Below are positions 32,596 to 43,858 of a stretch of DNA of 64,000 nt, in pieces; position 1 is the stretch's first letter; each line of letters opens with the position of its first letter. Source of the stretch: Pleodorina starrii (lineage: Eukaryota > Chlorophyta > Chlorophyceae > Chlamydomonadales > Volvocaceae). The stretch covers positions 670,001-734,000 of the forward strand of contig BRXU01000006.1 in assembly GCA_030267565.1 (NCBI GenBank), in the 5' to 3' direction. The notes beneath the pieces are model-generated. The model ran no database searches. It was not told the origin of the DNA and saw only the letters and a program-made list of their open reading frames with translations. Position numbers and translations under genes: made by a program.

Positions 32596-33551
32596 GTGTA
32601 AAGTCGACATGAGAGCAAAACAATGTCATTATCATGTTTTATAGTCAACAGGGGCGTGATCTTGGGACGGCGGATGCGTGCGGCCAGAGGCCCTGAAGTG
32701 CCCTCAACGTCACAACGTCCGGTCGGTCATCACGGCATCAATCGCCAACCGTTCCAGTTACTTCTGAATGACATCGCGGTTGTAGCATATTATGCCACAG
32801 CAGCACCGATATAATCGACGTTGGTAACCGTATTCCGCAGTATACGGTTTTAGTAACCATTATTGGTTCAGCCTAGCCGAGTTCGCCATCTGACGAAAGC
32901 GCGCCCGCTCGCAGTCCTCTCAGCCGCCCACACGATCGACACGCCTGGTCATTGGACGCGGCGTGGACATTTGCAGTCGCCCTGTTTCCAGGCCTCTACA
33001 TACCTTCAAGTGCAAGGTGCGGCCCCCGGTTGAGCTATGCTACGCCCGTGTGCTATGAGTGCGGTGGAGTCGGTTGAACTCAGTTACATCGAAGATATTT
33101 GGCAATCCGATATGATCTTTTTGAGCGTCTATGTATAGACCCACCCTTATTGCGCGTTACGCAGCGCGTTCTTTGCGCAGCAACAACGCACATTGGGTGG
33201 CCTGCGCTTTAGCTACTTGATTGAGCACAACAATGCCGTACATCGAAATCGGTTTATTTGTAGCTTTGCCGCGAAGCAGCGAGGGCACTACTGTAGTAGG
33301 TCTGGAAGCTTGCAAGCAACCAAGTGAGCAAGCACGCAACAAACGAACAGAGTGTACATAGCCATACCTACTGGACAGGCTCTGCCGCACGTAGATAGAT
33401 GGCTGGTTTCGTCTCGTCCGCCAGCCAGGTTTTCCATCGTTTCGAAGCGTTCACCGCCGCCTGCTTGCATCACATGGAAAGTGATTGTTAAAATATTGTT
33501 TCCCTCCTTTCGTACTCCTCATGACCTGCCAGCTGCTGCTGGTATTATTAA
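32596..33551. promoter_or_regulatory. Intergenic region, presumed promoter of the PUF gene
   Basis: About 950 bp with no supported ORF, AT-richer than the flanking gene. A stop codon (TAA) sits directly before the PUF start codon in frame. Confidence 0.4.
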
Positions 33552-36500
33552 ATGTTGAAGGCTATAGCAGACAACGGTGCCTTCGGAGGCGTGCTGATGG
33601 CACCGCCGTCACAGCCATCGCCGTCGCTGCCGCTGGGACCCACAGCATCGCACCCTGCGGCGACGATGGCGGCGGCTCCCTCGCCGTTCCACGGTGCGGC
33701 GGTACCACTGGCGGCGGCGGCGGCTGCCCTTCTGCCGCCAACGCAATTCCAGCGCTACTATGAGCGCATGATTGAGGCCCATGGGGAAGTGATAGCAGAG
33801 CTGGCGGCCGCTACCAGCGGCGGCGGCGCCGGTGATGACAACTCGGTACGGTGCAGCGAGTGGGGTTCGGGTGTCCCCGCCGAGCAGTGCTGGACACCCT
33901 TGGACGAGCTGATGAGGCAGCGGGGCCTTCCGGAGATCGAGGCGACGGAGGCCCTCGTACCCGCCTCCAATCTGGCAGCACCGCCGCCGCCGCAGCCGTA
34001 TTACAATCACGTTGGCCAGTACCCCCAGCCCGGCGCCGCTTCGCTTCCGCTATTGCCGCCGTCAGCGGCGGCATTTCGCCATTTGGTCAGCTTCGACGGC
34101 AGGAAGGCGCAGCCGAGCTGCGGCTGGGCGGCGCCTGCCCCCGGCTCCGCGCCACCAATGTCACGGCTGCCGCTGCGCCGGCCCCCGTCACCCCTCGGTG
34201 ATAGCGGCGGCAGCGGCGGCGGTGTCGACCTACGCCCCGCCGGAAGGATGCTTGCTCACTGCTTCAGCCAACGGGCGGCTGGCGGGAATTGCGGTAACAG
34301 CGCGGGTGGCGCCAGTAGTGCAGGTCCAAGCGCCTTCATGCCGCCATCCGTGCCTCTCATGGACAACAATAATGGCCCGGCCGACTGCGCCGTTACTACC
34401 AATGGCGGTGCCCCTATTTCTGCCGCTGGCTTGTACGGCTTTGAGGCGTGCCCTCTAGACCCTACGCCGATCCTGCCGTTTTGTCCGTCCCAGGGCCAGG
34501 ACGGTGTTTGCGACGGTCAGTTCGGCAGCTTGCCGTTCCTTTTCGGCGACATGTCGGGCGCCATGCCGCAGTTTGACGGCATGGAGCTGCCGCACGGCGC
34601 GCTGCCGCCATACCAGCCGGTCCCCAGCAGCAACCCGCCTACGCCGCCAATGTGTGGCGGAAACAATGCAGGAGAGCGCGGCGGTCGTCGGGGCGTTCGC
34701 GGGGTCATCGGCGGCAATGGTGGAGGAGCGTCTATGCGGCTGGAGACCCTCTTTGGCAAACTCGTGGCCATAAGTTGCGATAAGCAAGGTAGCCGTCTTA
34801 TCCAGGCCCTGCTGTCCTCAGCGACCACCGAGCAGGTAAGACCTACCTGTGATCGGACTGATGACGAACCGAGGGTCGGCCAGCTGCATGCTGATGCGAA
34901 ATGGATACGTGGTGTAAGGCGGGGTTGGCCCGGCGGGTTCCGTGTTCGCTTACCAGCTTTGATAAAAAAAATTGCTGAGGCGGATTTCCTAGGCCAGCTC
35001 GAGATTATCAACGCTTCATTAGTTCTGCCGACGTACGTAGCCCAAAGATAAAAGCTGTACAGTAGGGTACAGTCATGCACACATACAGGTAAAGTGTGTC
35101 GTGTACGTCCCTATGATACCAGGTAGGGTTGGGGCAACCTATCTAACCCGCCCCTGCCTCCGTAGCCGAACATTCAAGGTCGTTTCCTAAATGCCACTTT
35201 GCTTCTTATCCGCTATACATTGCCTCCTCAGATGGGTCGCTGTGTGGAGGAGCTGCTGGAGGGAATCATGGAGGTGGCCTGCCACCCGTACGGCAACTTC
35301 GTGGTGCAGCAGCTCATGACAGTCTGTGAGTATGGAGCCGATGACTGTATAATGTCCGTACCACCGACATGTATCAATGTATGGCATGTTGCTAGCCGTG
35401 GCCTTTATTTATCGCCGGTCGGGGCGGAGAACGCACCATGACAAGCCGGCGTGGAAGTAGTACGGCGTGGAAGTAGTAATATTATATTATTATATTTTGG
35501 ACGGTTGCGTGCGTGGGTGGGCCCTGCCTCTTTCCTCCTTCAGCCGCTCACTGAATATCTTATGTCGAACATAGATGTTCATGCATACCTAATTCACAAG
35601 CTTCTTGTACGGCGCCGGACCGCAGGCGGCTTTCGCCACAAGCTGCGGCTGTGCGGAGCGATGGCGGGGCACATTCTGGGTCTCTCTCTGGATCCGTACG
35701 GCTGCCGTATCGTACAGAAGCTCCTGGAGGTGCGTATGCACGGGTTCTCCCACATGCAGCCGGAGGGGTGCGAGCGACGAAGTTGAATTCCTTATTAATA
35801 CATGTATGGTGAATGTGAAATCAAGTTCGCCGTCGAAGTCGTTCTTAAGAACCTAATCTAGCTGGCGGCGGCGGTGTTTCTACGTCCTTGTGTGCACGAC
35901 CGGGCGGGATCCCAGCGTGAAACACGTACATCTATCAAATCATTACATGAAACATGGAGGTAGACTTGAATATGATGACGGGATAACCGGCTGTGTGACC
36001 TACCGGTGTGGCAACAGGTGGTTCCGGAGCAGCAGGCCGCCGCCGCTGTGGCAGAGTTTGACGGTCATGTCCTCCGCTGCATGCGCGATAAGGTGAGTCA
36101 GGGACCGGGTAGATAGATAGGGTGCTGGGCCAGCCGCGCAGGGGGCGAGGCCAGAGGGCGCTCGATCGTGTGAAGCAAGCGAGCGGAGTGGCGGGCAGAT
36201 ATATAGACGAGCACTTCTGCCATCAACCTCGTATGTCATTATCAGTTAGCCTGAAAGGGTCCGGACTTTTGCATTTAGGTTCCCAGCACCCAAGCAATCC
36301 CTGACCGACCCCTTTGCTGCGAAACCGCCATCGATCTCCGTCTGCAGTACGCGCACCACGTTCTGTGTTCGGCGCTGTACCATGTACCGCACCACAGCCA
36401 GGCCTTCCTGGTGGACGCTCTGCAAGCGTCGCTGCCATCCCTGGCGCGCCACCCGTACGGATGCCGCCTTGCGCAGTCATTACTGCAGACGGTGTCTGAG

Positions 36501-36914
36501 GTGAACAGGATGAGGGCCATTACTTGGGACCTGTTGCAGGTGCGATGCAAGGAAAACCACCACATGCCACAGATCGTTTCGGCCCCGGATGTGGGGTAAA
36601 AAGAAGATACCGGATGTGGGATGGCAGTGTTGGAAGTATGGGGGCATTTTGTCTGTATGTACGAAGCGTTGTTTTGGTGGAGAGATCTACAATAAAACGG
36701 ATTATATAGACCCAACCATGAATGGATTAGGCGAGGGGTGTGAGACACGGTGATGTAGTTGCACGGAAGTACAATCAAGGCAACTGAAGGGAGGGACCTG
36801 ATTTTGATTCAAGGCACAGGGCACTGCAGAGGGTCCTGGGCGGGAGGATTTACATTTCTGTTTAAATGGTGCTGGACGGGGTGTCATGCAAATATAGACA
36901 TACATCGGGATCTG

Positions 36915-36976
<62 letters not shown>

Positions 36977-38941
36977 ATTGCTGTTGCAGGACGCGCCGCA
37001 GCTGGGAGGGCACGAGTACGGCAACTACGTCATGCAGATGCTGGCTCAGGTACGACACAGGATACAAAAGAGATCCGGGAGCGAGAATACAGCTTTGGGT
37101 GTGGACGTGTGTCGTCATAAGATGAGCCGCTCGGCGGGCGCCTGCTTACATGCGGTCCCCGGAGGGGGTTTTGGGGTTGTAGCTAGGGTCTTAGGTTTGT
37201 AAGGTATGGGGATCTTGCACTTGCAGGAGGGGCATGCCAATATGGCTGAGGCTACTACTCTCTCTCTCTCTCTCTCTTTCCTAGGCTTTGGGTCACGGCG
37301 GCTAGGCGGCGGCATAGTGCTGTATTCAGAGGCGATACACAGGCGATACATCTTGGCACTACACATCTGAGACAGGACGTCACAGTGGATTTCTCAACTT
37401 GCTGATGAACAACACATCTCCGCTCCATCCACAGGTGGGCGCCCCTGCCGTGAGGTCGGCGCTAACGGCTGCGTTGGCTCCACATGCACTGCGCCTGGCC
37501 TGCTGCCGCCACGGCAGTCACGTACTGCAGGCCGTACTCAAGTACGGCAACGATGTCGACCGGGAGGTACTGCTGCATGCGCTCCTGCTGGAGGTAAGTA
37601 CGTGCGTTGCAGGGCTGAAGGGATGAAGATGTTGGTGCGGCAGGGGCGAGTGGTATTTGGGTGTCGGGCGGGCACGGTCAAGGTTGTAGGGTCGGGGAGA
37701 TGAGGGCGAATGTATGGGATTCGTGCCCATGCTTGTTTGTAATTCGGGACTGTACTCTCGACCGTAGTGAACAACAGATGCTGCATACGTCATGCGTACA
37801 TGCATTAAAGCCGAACCACACCCCTTGCCAACGACCCCGCCACGATCCCCCCTCGACCCCCCCCCCCCGACCCACCGACCCACTGATCCACCGCGTAACA
37901 TGTATGTGCCACACCGTTTGACTAATCCATTTCTCGGTCTTGACCTGTGTGTATCCCATCCTCCATGCCCGCCCCAGCCACCGGGTCAGGGTGGCGATAG
38001 CGGCGGCCGTGGCCCCCGTGGCTCTTTCACCTCGCCGGCATCCAACACTGATTGTGATGGCAACGGCAATGGAAACGGTGACGTTGCTCGCGTACTCCGC
38101 CTTGCCTGCGACCCATTCGGAAATTATGTTCTCCAGCGGTGTTTCGAAGTGAGTATCGACTGAGCGTGCGTGGAAGGGATGTGTTGTGGACAGTATGCGC
38201 GGCGGGAGCGACAGATAGATAACGATGGGAGACCCACGGATTACTAGCTGGCACCATCCAGCAGCCGCCAGCAGCCTGCCAGCGTTCATCAGATATAACA
38301 TCAGAACGCATTGGGCAAGCATTGGCGAGCGGAACCAGTAATAATAAGTCTAGCAAGTATTACACTATGTACTTGTTGCTTTGTACTGATGCAAACACAA
38401 AAAGGTCCCTGGCCCCCGCATGTTCTCCTTCGAGCTGGCCCGGGAAGCGGGAGCCTGCGGGAAGCATCCATTGGTTATTGCCAGTGTGCCCCCTCCCATC
38501 CGGGGCGGGTGCGCGACTCTTAACATTAAATACTATTTGGGGCCCATCCACCAAAGATGGCCGCAATGTATCTGTCAGTAGCCGGAAATTCCCTGACATC
38601 CTCTCCCTCCGTTTACTGGTCCCATCCCACAGTGCTGCAACTCCGGTCAGCAGGCCCGCCTGGCGATGGCTCTGTACCCGGTTATTCCGGATCTTACTTC
38701 CCGCTGCGCCGCCAACCAACACCCCGGCATGGAGGCGCTCCTTGCTCGCTTTAAGGAGGTGATTGCCAACCCGTCTGCTCTGCTGCGGAGCATGGAGGAG
38801 GAACCCCCCCTGCTGCCAGCCCCACCCCCCCTCCACCACGGGACTCGGCGGCCGCCTCCGCCTCCGCCGCACTCAGCCCTCCACCGCCTGTGGGAGCCCA
38901 CGGAGCCTGTTCCGTGCGGACTTCGGCGGCATCAGTGGTGA
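33552..38941 (+). CDS. PUF (Pumilio/FBF) RNA-binding protein with eight repeats
   Basis: Nine exons join in phase (815 aa): 33552-34835, 35232-35325, 35626-35729, 36018-36092, 36348-36539, 36990-37049, 37435-37593, 37978-38148, 38633-38941. The first 390 residues are disordered and Pro/Gly/Ala-rich. The rest is a Pumilio homology domain; the second-helix motifs of repeats 1-8 are KQGSRLIQ, PYGNFVVQ, PYGCRIVQ, YAHHVLCS, PYGCRLAQ, EYGNYVMQ, RHGSHVLQ and PFGNYVLQ. The last repeat is followed by a C-terminal cap (HPGMEALLARFKEV) and a Pro-rich tail. PUF proteins bind 3' UTRs in the cytoplasm and repress or localise mRNAs. Repeats 4 and 7 depart from the usual code (see findings). Start: in-frame TAA immediately upstream of ATG. 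Intron 5 carries a long CTG repeat next to its 3' splice site. Confidence 0.9.
36912..36986 (+). repeat. CTG trinucleotide repeat abutting a 3' splice site in the PUF gene
   Basis: About 25 CTG units (a few CTA or TTG) end three bases before the AG at 36988-36989. The tract stands in place of a normal pyrimidine tract. It is in frame with exon 6, so retention would add a run of leucines. Confidence 0.9.
37256..37279. repeat. CT microsatellite in PUF-gene intron 6
   Basis: About eleven CT units. No role apparent. Confidence 0.7.
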
Positions 38942-39600
38942 TGACAGATTCGGCAGCAACAGCTACAGCAGCTCCCAGCAACGACGGATTGGGATGGGTT
39001 CCACGCACGCACGCCACTGGCGGTGAAGGTACCGGCGGCTGCCGACACGAATGATGCTTTGACGGCGCCAGCGGGCGTGCGCCGCTAATGCCAATGCGGA
39101 TGCCATCGTGGCGGCCGCGGCGGTGGCTGCCAGCAGCCACAGTGTAGCAGCGGCTGCGAGAGCCCTCAGCCTGGAGTAAGTGGAGGGCGGCGGTGAGCAG
39201 GGATGCAGGCGCTGCCGTGGCGCCGCGGTGGAGCAGGAGCGCGAGGGTGTGGTCGGTTGGAGGGGATGCATGCTGTTTGTACTGACTTGCAAGAGCGTCT
39301 TGTCCTTCGTCCTGGGGCCCGGCGGCGGCAACAGAAGGCTGCAGCAGAAGCACAACGTAGTAGCTCGGGTCCAGATGGGGATAATGGGGTACTATTGAAG
39401 GAGTGGGACGCGTGACAGGGGTAAGGTCTATGTATGGTGGGCCGAAGAATTTCTTTGCGGAAGGTGGTTAGCGGCAACGTTGCCGCTAGTATGCCGTCAA
39501 ATCGGCAAACTGTTCGCGGCTACGTCGCAGTTACCACTGCAATAATTTTGGGCTCGGCATGTATATATTTCGTGTTTGGAAGCGAATAACGCGGCAAACT
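38942..39600. other. 3' region of the PUF gene, no second gene seen
   Basis: GC-rich at first, then AT-richer from about 39450. A Ser-rich frame directly after the PUF stop (FGGISGDDRFGSNSYSSS) might be coding if the last PUF exon is spliced differently, but I found no matching donor. No nearby TGTAA. Confidence 0.35.
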
Positions 39601-40200
39601 ACGTCGTGGCGCGGTAAGTGCTTGCGGAGGTTATCACGGCAAGGCTTGGTGGAAACGGATCGTTCAGCCAAGCACAAATATCGATGGGCGGGTTATGTGC
39701 TCCGATCTTTGAGACGCTTAGATATTATGACAGGCAGCACGTGCCCGCAGGGCTCAGTTGTGAAGAGAGGGCAAAGGCGATTTGGATTTGGAGATCTCGT
39801 TTGACAATCTAGCTCAGACGCCATTATTTGATGGATCTGTATATGTTGGCTCTGATAGCCTCGTTAGGGAACCGCGGGGTTATTCCGCAGCGTGAGGAAG
39901 GGGGCACGGGGTGGGGAGGGCCGGGATGGCCCGGGGTGATGGACAGCGCGTCAGTACTTGAACTGGCGGGTGTTGCGTATACGACGGCAGACCACAAGCG
40001 GAGGTTAGACCATCTGAAGGTTTATAGGCCACGAAAGCATCACACGGTTTTGATGCGCTTTCGGCTGTGTCTCGGCGCGGAGGACCTGGAAGGGAGCCAC
40101 GCACGGATCGAAAGGACATGCCGTATTTGTCGCCGAGGGGGGGGGGGGTAGGAGACGAGCTACACGTTTTGATGGAATGTCCGGGTTGTGTACATGTAAA
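39600..40200 (+). mobile_element. Decayed L1-like retrotransposon 3' end
   Basis: The frame at 40000-40140 (YRPRKHHTVLMRFRLCLG, then RIERTCRICRRG) aligns well with the C-terminus of the intact L1 at 32090-32240 (HHRALLRFRLC ... RVCKACR). After a run of 12 G (40137-40148) the same protein continues in another frame (DELHVLMECPGC), so the G run carries a frameshift. Upstream frames at 39620-39900 (SCEERAKAIWIWRSRLT) are broken by stops. It is a different subfamily from the 30-32 kb copy and is not functional. Confidence 0.7.
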
Positions 40201-41803
40201 GGTATATATCTGTATATATCTATCTTCCTATGGGCGGCAGTATGCTGGATGTGATGACGTCCTTTTACTCGCTTCCTAGTCGAACCAGCAGGGTAATCTC
40301 CGTTTCTAAATCAAGGAGCGTACCGAGCTGCTCCGCAGCTAACTATCGGATTTTATGGTTGTTAAGTGTGTGCCCCTTGACGGATACCCGTTGTCGGGGC
40401 GGGGACACATGCATGCTGCCAGCCGTACACGGCTCGTACACATATATACATGTAAGGCCTAAGTAGCTCTGTGTCCTTCGATGGGCTGCTGGCTCGTCGG
40501 TATGCTGCAAGACCAAGACAATCCTGCTGTCCGTGAGCCCATGTGGGCCGGCCCGCACGGTTACGTACGCCACCCCGCTTATATGAATGCCATCATGCAT
40601 GCATCAGTCCGGGCGGGATGCCGACAGGGGAATAGCACATCCACTAGAAAGGTAGGGCCGGGGCCCTAGGACAGCACGACAGACACACGGCAGCCCTTGA
40701 GTGCACCCACACCGGCACGCACACCGAAAAGGAGTCTGGCGAACAGTTCAAACGGGCCGTGCGTTAAAAAGTCCGTCAGCAGCAGCATTACTTACGGGAT
40801 ATCCTGCTCAACAAGCGCGCGGCGGTGCTGGCCCTGACGCAAAAACATCGCCCGCACCCCGGAAATTGCGACAACGCGCGCCTTACGTGTATGGATGAAT
40901 GTATGTGCACACATACATACATACATCCACACATCCGTTACATACCATACCGCTTGCTAGGGCAAGAGGACGCGCTAGGAGAAGAAACATGGAGTCGTCA
41001 TCTGTCGCATTGCGACAAATCAAATCGGTTGGCAGTGGATCCAGAGGAGCGACGGTGCACATCGACTGAAGCCGAACGTGTTTTGTGACAAGACAAAGAG
41101 CACGGTACCTGCAGACGACCCTTCCCGGGCTTCCATCCCCCTCGCACCAGTGAGGACCCTTCCCAGGCTCCCGAACTGCATTTTGGCTGGTTACGCGACA
41201 CGCTAAACACACCAGACGGCGTTAGAAGGGACCCAGGTGTTGTCATTCCGTCCAGCGCTGGCAGGCAGGCAGGGAGCCTCCAGCTCCCAACCCCCTGGCA
41301 ATGCCCCCCATGTGTGGCGGCTCGCGGTCCGGCAACGGCCGCAACACGAACCCTTATTGACAGGTCATCCCCACCGTGCCGTGCATCTCATACGTAGTGA
41401 TCAGTTCCCCAGATACGGTAATTACCCCACGCCGCGAAAAACGGCCCCTGCATGTTTCATGTCCGATGCGCAGGGGTTCGTGCCGCAGGCCATCGGCTCC
41501 CTCCGCAGCACGACGATCCCCGCGCGCACTCCTACCGCAAATGACCTTCAGCGCACATTTCACCCAAATGCAACAATCACATCCGTTCTCCACCGGTGTG
41601 CCTTCTCGTCTTCGCAATCCGCCTCGAGCAGCGGCGCTACCGCCCACCCTTCCCTCTTATCCGCCGACATACCGATGGGGGAGGGGGCAAGGGTCTTTCC
41701 ACCGCTCACGTTGGTTACTTGACACGGTCTGGGCAGAGGCCCGGGTTCGCAGCGTCAATTGCAGATTTTGGGGGACGCAACGACGCGCAGGGCGCCGCTT
41801 CCT
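40201..41803. other. Gene-poor stretch with small microsatellites
   Basis: No phase-consistent exons found on either strand. Contains a short ACAT/CATA run at about 40912-40928 and TATA-rich tracts at 40200-40225 and 40440-40455. Two TGTAA words (about 40194 and 40451, +) could serve an upstream transcript. If the coiled-coil gene at 41.8 kb is spliced at 41854, its missing 3' exons would lie here on the minus strand. Confidence 0.35.
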
Positions 41804-42772
41804 TCACTGCCGCCGCGGTGAACTGCTTGTAACGCACGGCGTCTGCACTTTACCTGCCGGCGCCACCTTCTGCTGTTGTTGCTGTTGCTGCTGCAGTTCG
41901 TGCTCTTGTTGTTGAATTAAAGGCCGCCGGCCCCGTTGCGGCAATTGTTGTTGCTGCTGCGGCAGCGGCACCGCCGACACCCTCGGCCGCGACTGCACTT
42001 TTGCCTGTAGGGACGGCGGTCGAACCGGTGACTGCACCCGCAGCACCTGCGGTGCATGCGGCTGTGCTTGCTGCTGCTGCTGACACTGCGGGGACGGCGC
42101 ATGCACTCTGCCTGGCGGCGACGGTGGCGGCGACGGCGGCCGCAGCAGCGCGTCATCGCACAGACCACACCAGCGGTCGAGTTGCTGGATTATGGTGTTA
42201 ACGTTGACGCCACTGCCTCGCGCCGCCCCTTCGTACTGCCGAACCTCCTGGTGCGGCTGCGGCAGCTGCACTGCCCGCGACGGCTGCGTCGCTGGCTGCC
42301 GCCCCTCTGCCGCTGCCGGTGCGGCCGCGGCCGCCGCCGTCGCTGGACCCGCCGTCGACGCCGCCGCTTTGGCGGCGCGCCGTATGGCATCCTTGGCGCG
42401 CCGCTCCGCCGCCGCCGCGCGGTCTACAGCTATGACGGCGGCGCTCCGTGCCGCCTCCGCGGCGGCAGCGGCGCGCTCCGCCGCCTCCGCCGCGACGCGC
42501 CCGGCGTCCACAATCGCCGCCTCGCGCTGCTCGGCCTCACGCTCCGCTGCCGCCGCGGCGTCAGCCTGCGCCGCCGCCGCAGCGGCCTCCAGCGCTGTGA
42601 CCTCCGCCGCCATCTGCAACAACGACTGCTCCAGCGCCTCCAGAACCGCTGGATTGTCGTCGTACGTTGTCGTATCGGCCGCTGTAAAGCGCCGCCGGCC
42701 AGACGCAGCTGCTGCCCGCCTGGCCTGCCGACGCGGGCTTGACGACACAGCGCGCCCTGGCGGGTCGTTCAT
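41804..42772 (-). CDS. Ala-rich coiled-coil / poly-Gln protein, function unknown
   Basis: Open frame of 322 codons from ATG 42772 (MNDPPGRAVSSSPRRQ) to TGA 41804; an earlier in-frame ATG at 42814 adds 14 residues. Residues 35-150 form a long Ala/Glu/Arg heptad-rich helix (LEALEQSLLQMAAEV, AAAEREAEQREAAIV). A short hydrophobic segment with two cysteines (NTIIQQLDRWCGLCDD) follows, then a Pro-rich and Gln-rich tail with several QQQQQ runs. No known domain. A strong splice donor (GGCAG/GTAAAG) sits at 41854-41853, so the last 17 codons may be intron and the real C-terminus may lie downstream on the minus strand. The heptapeptide SSSPRRQ occurs near both ends. A poly-Q transcription or scaffold protein is possible, but that is a guess. 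Confidence 0.5.
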   Translation of the reverse strand: MNDPPGRAVSSSPRRQARRAAAASGRRRFTAADTTTYDDNPAVLEALEQSLLQMAAEVTALEAAAAAAQADAAAAAEREAEQREAAIVDAGRVAAEAAERAAAAAEAARSAAVIAVDRAAAAERRAKDAIRRAAKAAASTAGPATAAAAAAPAAAEGRQPATQPSRAVQLPQPHQEVRQYEGAARGSGVNVNTIIQQLDRWCGLCDDALLRPPSPPPSPPGRVHAPSPQCQQQQQAQPHAPQVLRVQSPVRPPSLQAKVQSRPRVSAVPLPQQQQQLPQRGRRPLIQQQEHELQQQQQQQQKVAPAGKVQTPCVTSSSPRRQ

Positions 42773-43858
42773 GGCGCTTCCTGCTGCCGTACGAGCGGTC
42801 GGCACGCAGGACAAGGAGCGTTGAAAACATGCAGGGGGCAGTTATGAGCGGGCGATGCCGAACCATGCATGCGACAGTATCGTGCACGAAGCTGCCCCGC
42901 CGGTAGGTTGCAGCATCTGTGATCAACACCTCGCAGAACCCAGGCCTGGGCAAAAAGAGTCCGCCGGCTATCCCGGTATGAAGTACGCCGCTGACTAACA
43001 TCAGACCAGTGCGTATCCTGATAGGGTAGATTTAAGGAATGTACGCCCGAGTCACGTGGTTCCCGCCGCAGCCGTGACCTGACGAACCAACCTACCCGGC
43101 CCACGGGTCCGCTTCGCTCGGATGCGCCGGCCTTTCCGAAATGCAACGCCGTTACTGCGGCCCGGCGTATTCCTCGCCTTTCTTGCGCTTCCACCTGGCC
43201 CGCTGCCGGCGGCGCCGGTGCTGGCGCTGTCCCGCCCGAGAGGGGCTCGGCCGCTCGAGCGCGACTTGGCTGCTGAGGTGACGGTTGCGGCGCCGACGCC
43301 GCGACGGGGGTAGTGGCGGGTGGGCGTCGCCTGTGGCGAGGAAAGGGAGCTGCGGTCCGGAACACGCAGAGAGGGTACAGGGGGGGCCCGTTGCAAGTGA
43401 ATTTGACATCACCATCACACGCTTTTGGGGTGCTAACGTATCTGGCAGGTGTAGCGCGTTTATGACGGTCGGTCATGCGGGTAAAGTCAGGCGACACGAC
43501 AGGGTGGCCATCTTCCCTGCTGGCGGCCTAGTGCAGACATATGCACACACCTAGCTTATGGCCCCGCCCCTCAACCCCTAACTGCCGTGCGTGCGGCGGT
43601 GGTGGACTATGGGAGGGAAGGCATGCGTGCGCCCGAAAAAAAACACCTAAAGCGACAGAAGCAGGCGTGGAGGTACCAAGTGGCGCGGACGGTGCACCCG
43701 GGGCGGGCGGGGAAAGTGCATCTCACAGGAATACTGCGGGTACCAACAATGCCGCGCCATTAGACGGCCTGCTGACGGCGACGATCGCGGCCACGGCAAC
43801 ATACGCCGCGTCACACAGCACAGCACTGCACCGCACAACCGCAATGACGTACTGCTCT
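42773..43858. other. Region between two minus-strand genes, possible 5' exons
   Basis: Presumed promoter and 5' UTR of the coiled-coil gene plus the 3' flank of the LRR gene. A long minus frame at about 43497-42800 is Pro/Ala/Arg-rich and open, but lacks motifs and clear splice links, and open frames are common by chance in such GC-rich DNA. Confidence 0.35.

Noticed and set aside
42801..43497. Open Pro/Arg-rich minus frame as an N-terminal exon of the coiled-coil gene
   Set aside because: Cannot be linked by a phase-consistent donor/acceptor pair; long open frames are expected in this base composition.
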